A stretch of DNA of 15,466 nt from the NCBI GenBank assembly GCA_038199755.1, contig JBBPYR010000183.1, positions 1 to 15,466 on the forward strand, written 5' to 3'. Positions within the stretch are counted from its first letter, which is position 1; every line of letters begins with the position of its first letter. The notes beneath the pieces are model-generated. The model searched no databases, was not told where the DNA came from, and saw only the letters and a program-made list of their open reading frames with translations. Positions 14,549 through 15,466 of this stretch are shown here, in pieces. The position numbers and the translations under genes were made by a program. Source of the stretch: JBBPYR01 sp038199755. Lineage in GTDB: Bacteria; Chloroflexota; Ktedonobacteria; Ktedonobacterales; Ktedonobacteraceae.

Positions 14549-15388
14549 ATGTCACAGCAGATGCCACCGCAAGGAACACCACCCCAGGGTAGCGATCTAC
14601 CCGTTCATGCACGTGAACGCCTGAACAGTATGCGTAACGACGCGAAGCAACAGGGTCTCTTTACCAGCGACCTCAGCGTAAACGAGTTTTTGCTGGTGCG
14701 CGAGGCGGGTTTTGATCCGGTTGGACTGGTGGTTGGTAGCTCCATCTATCATATTGGTTATCAGCGCGCCAATTGGAGCCAGAATCAGGAGATGCAAGTC
14801 TTAACGCAGGCCATGTATCATGCGCGTGAACTGGCGATGACCCGCATGGAGGAGGAGGCCAACGCGCTCGGTGCCGATGGTATCGTTGGCGTGCGCCTGG
14901 AGGTGACACGCCATGAATGGGGCGAAGCCCTAGCAGAGTTTGTGGCGATTGGTACGGCAATTCGCTCGCGTGACGGCAAGCACTTCCGCAATACGCATGG
15001 CATGCCCTTCACCTCTGACCTCTCTGGTCAAGACTTTTGGACGCTGCTACGCGCTGGCTATCGACCTGTGGGCATGGTGATGGGCAATTGTGTCTATCAC
15101 GTATCGCATCAGGGTCTCGGCCAATGGTTTAACCAGATGGGGCGCAACGTCGAGATGACGAACTACACTCAGGCTCTCTACGATGCCCGTGAACTGTCGA
15201 TGGAGCGTATGCAGGTTGAGGCCGTTGCGCTCAATGCTCAGGGCGTTGTCGGGGCGCAAATTGTCGAGCGCAGCCACGGCTGGGGTTCTCATGTCATCGA
15301 GTTCTTTGCCGTTGGCACCGCCGTGGTCAGTGTGTCCGACAATCACCAGATTCAGCCGCCCGCGCTGGCGTTACTGCTGAACGATTAA
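14549..15388 (+). CDS. Second protein with two YbjQ-like domains
   Basis: A 279-residue soluble protein and paralogue of the preceding one. After a Pro/Gln-rich start (residues 1-18) come two YbjQ-like domains at about 38-138 and 154-260, each opening with FTSDLS. Shared motifs are GSSIYHIG/GNCVYHVS, ARELAMTRMEEEANALGADG, a (HE/HG)WG motif, and (I/V)GTA(I/V). Both copies here are well conserved, unlike the second domain of the previous protein. The ATG at 14549 uses an AAGGAG lying inside the end of the upstream gene, 8 bases away, so the two products are probably made in a fixed ratio. A long perfect hairpin follows the stop. Function is unknown; membrane-stress association is inferred from the divergent pspA. 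Confidence 0.8.
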   Translation: MSQQMPPQGTPPQGSDLPVHARERLNSMRNDAKQQGLFTSDLSVNEFLLVREAGFDPVGLVVGSSIYHIGYQRANWSQNQEMQVLTQAMYHARELAMTRMEEEANALGADGIVGVRLEVTRHEWGEALAEFVAIGTAIRSRDGKHFRNTHGMPFTSDLSGQDFWTLLRAGYRPVGMVMGNCVYHVSHQGLGQWFNQMGRNVEMTNYTQALYDARELSMERMQVEAVALNAQGVVGAQIVERSHGWGSHVIEFFAVGTAVVSVSDNHQIQPPALALLLND

Positions 15389-15402
15389 ATGGATGAGATC
15401 AA

Positions 15403-15466
15403 GGGTAAGGAGAGATAATGGACGCTCCCAGCCACGGCTGGGAGCGTCCATTATCTCTCCTTACCC
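15403..15466. terminator. Near-continuous 31-bp palindrome ending the YbjQ operon
   Basis: The arms 15403-15433 and 15436-15466 are perfectly complementary with only two bases (AC) between them. The central GC-rich half is followed by ATTATCT within the arm, so it could terminate transcription in either direction. The right arm reaches the last base of the window. Confidence 0.8.

Overview
The window looks like a housekeeping/envelope region from a monoderm-type, moderate-GC bacterium. My best guess is a Ktedonobacteria-like member of the Chloroflexota. This is inferred from the mix of a FemABX aminoacyltransferase (Gram-positive-style peptidoglycan branching), a giant M23 peptidase ending in repeated WYFA(E/D)G-type modules, a Gly-rich GT-C glycosyltransferase and paired Rossmann TrkA proteins. 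No rRNA, tRNA, CRISPR array, transposase or phage gene was seen.

Left part (1-5051): a small single-pass membrane protein (minus) is followed by an AI-2E-family permease with a His-rich tail (plus). That permease converges on a two-gene TrkA/RCK potassium-channel regulator unit (minus). Divergent from the TrkA pair is a plus-strand FemABX ligase followed by an HD-domain protein.

Middle (5239-11381): a polytopic GT-C glycosyltransferase with a Gly-rich repeat insertion ends in a very long hairpin. After it comes a two-gene unit: a membrane-anchored TolB-like beta-propeller and a 1093-residue M23 peptidase carrying many extracellular modules. Both look exported. The unit shares a bidirectional hairpin terminator with a convergent YkgJ-type cysteine-cluster gene.

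Right part (11652-15466): a small PLDc_N-like membrane protein (plus) faces pspA (minus). Divergent from pspA is a tight plus-strand operon: an unrecognised 132-residue protein, then two proteins that each carry two YbjQ-like domains. The pspA/operon divergent promoter region carries three copies of an ACGTTTAT motif, two of them forming a palindrome. I regard this as the best candidate for an under-described system: a PspA-centred membrane-stress module with four YbjQ-like domains.

A recurring feature is long, nearly perfect inverted repeats (23-36 bp arms) after transcription units. Complementarity extends well beyond an ordinary terminator core, and in two cases the arm includes a stop codon. 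Starts were re-chosen from Shine-Dalgarno sequences in many genes. Family assignments come from recognising motifs by eye; no database search was run.
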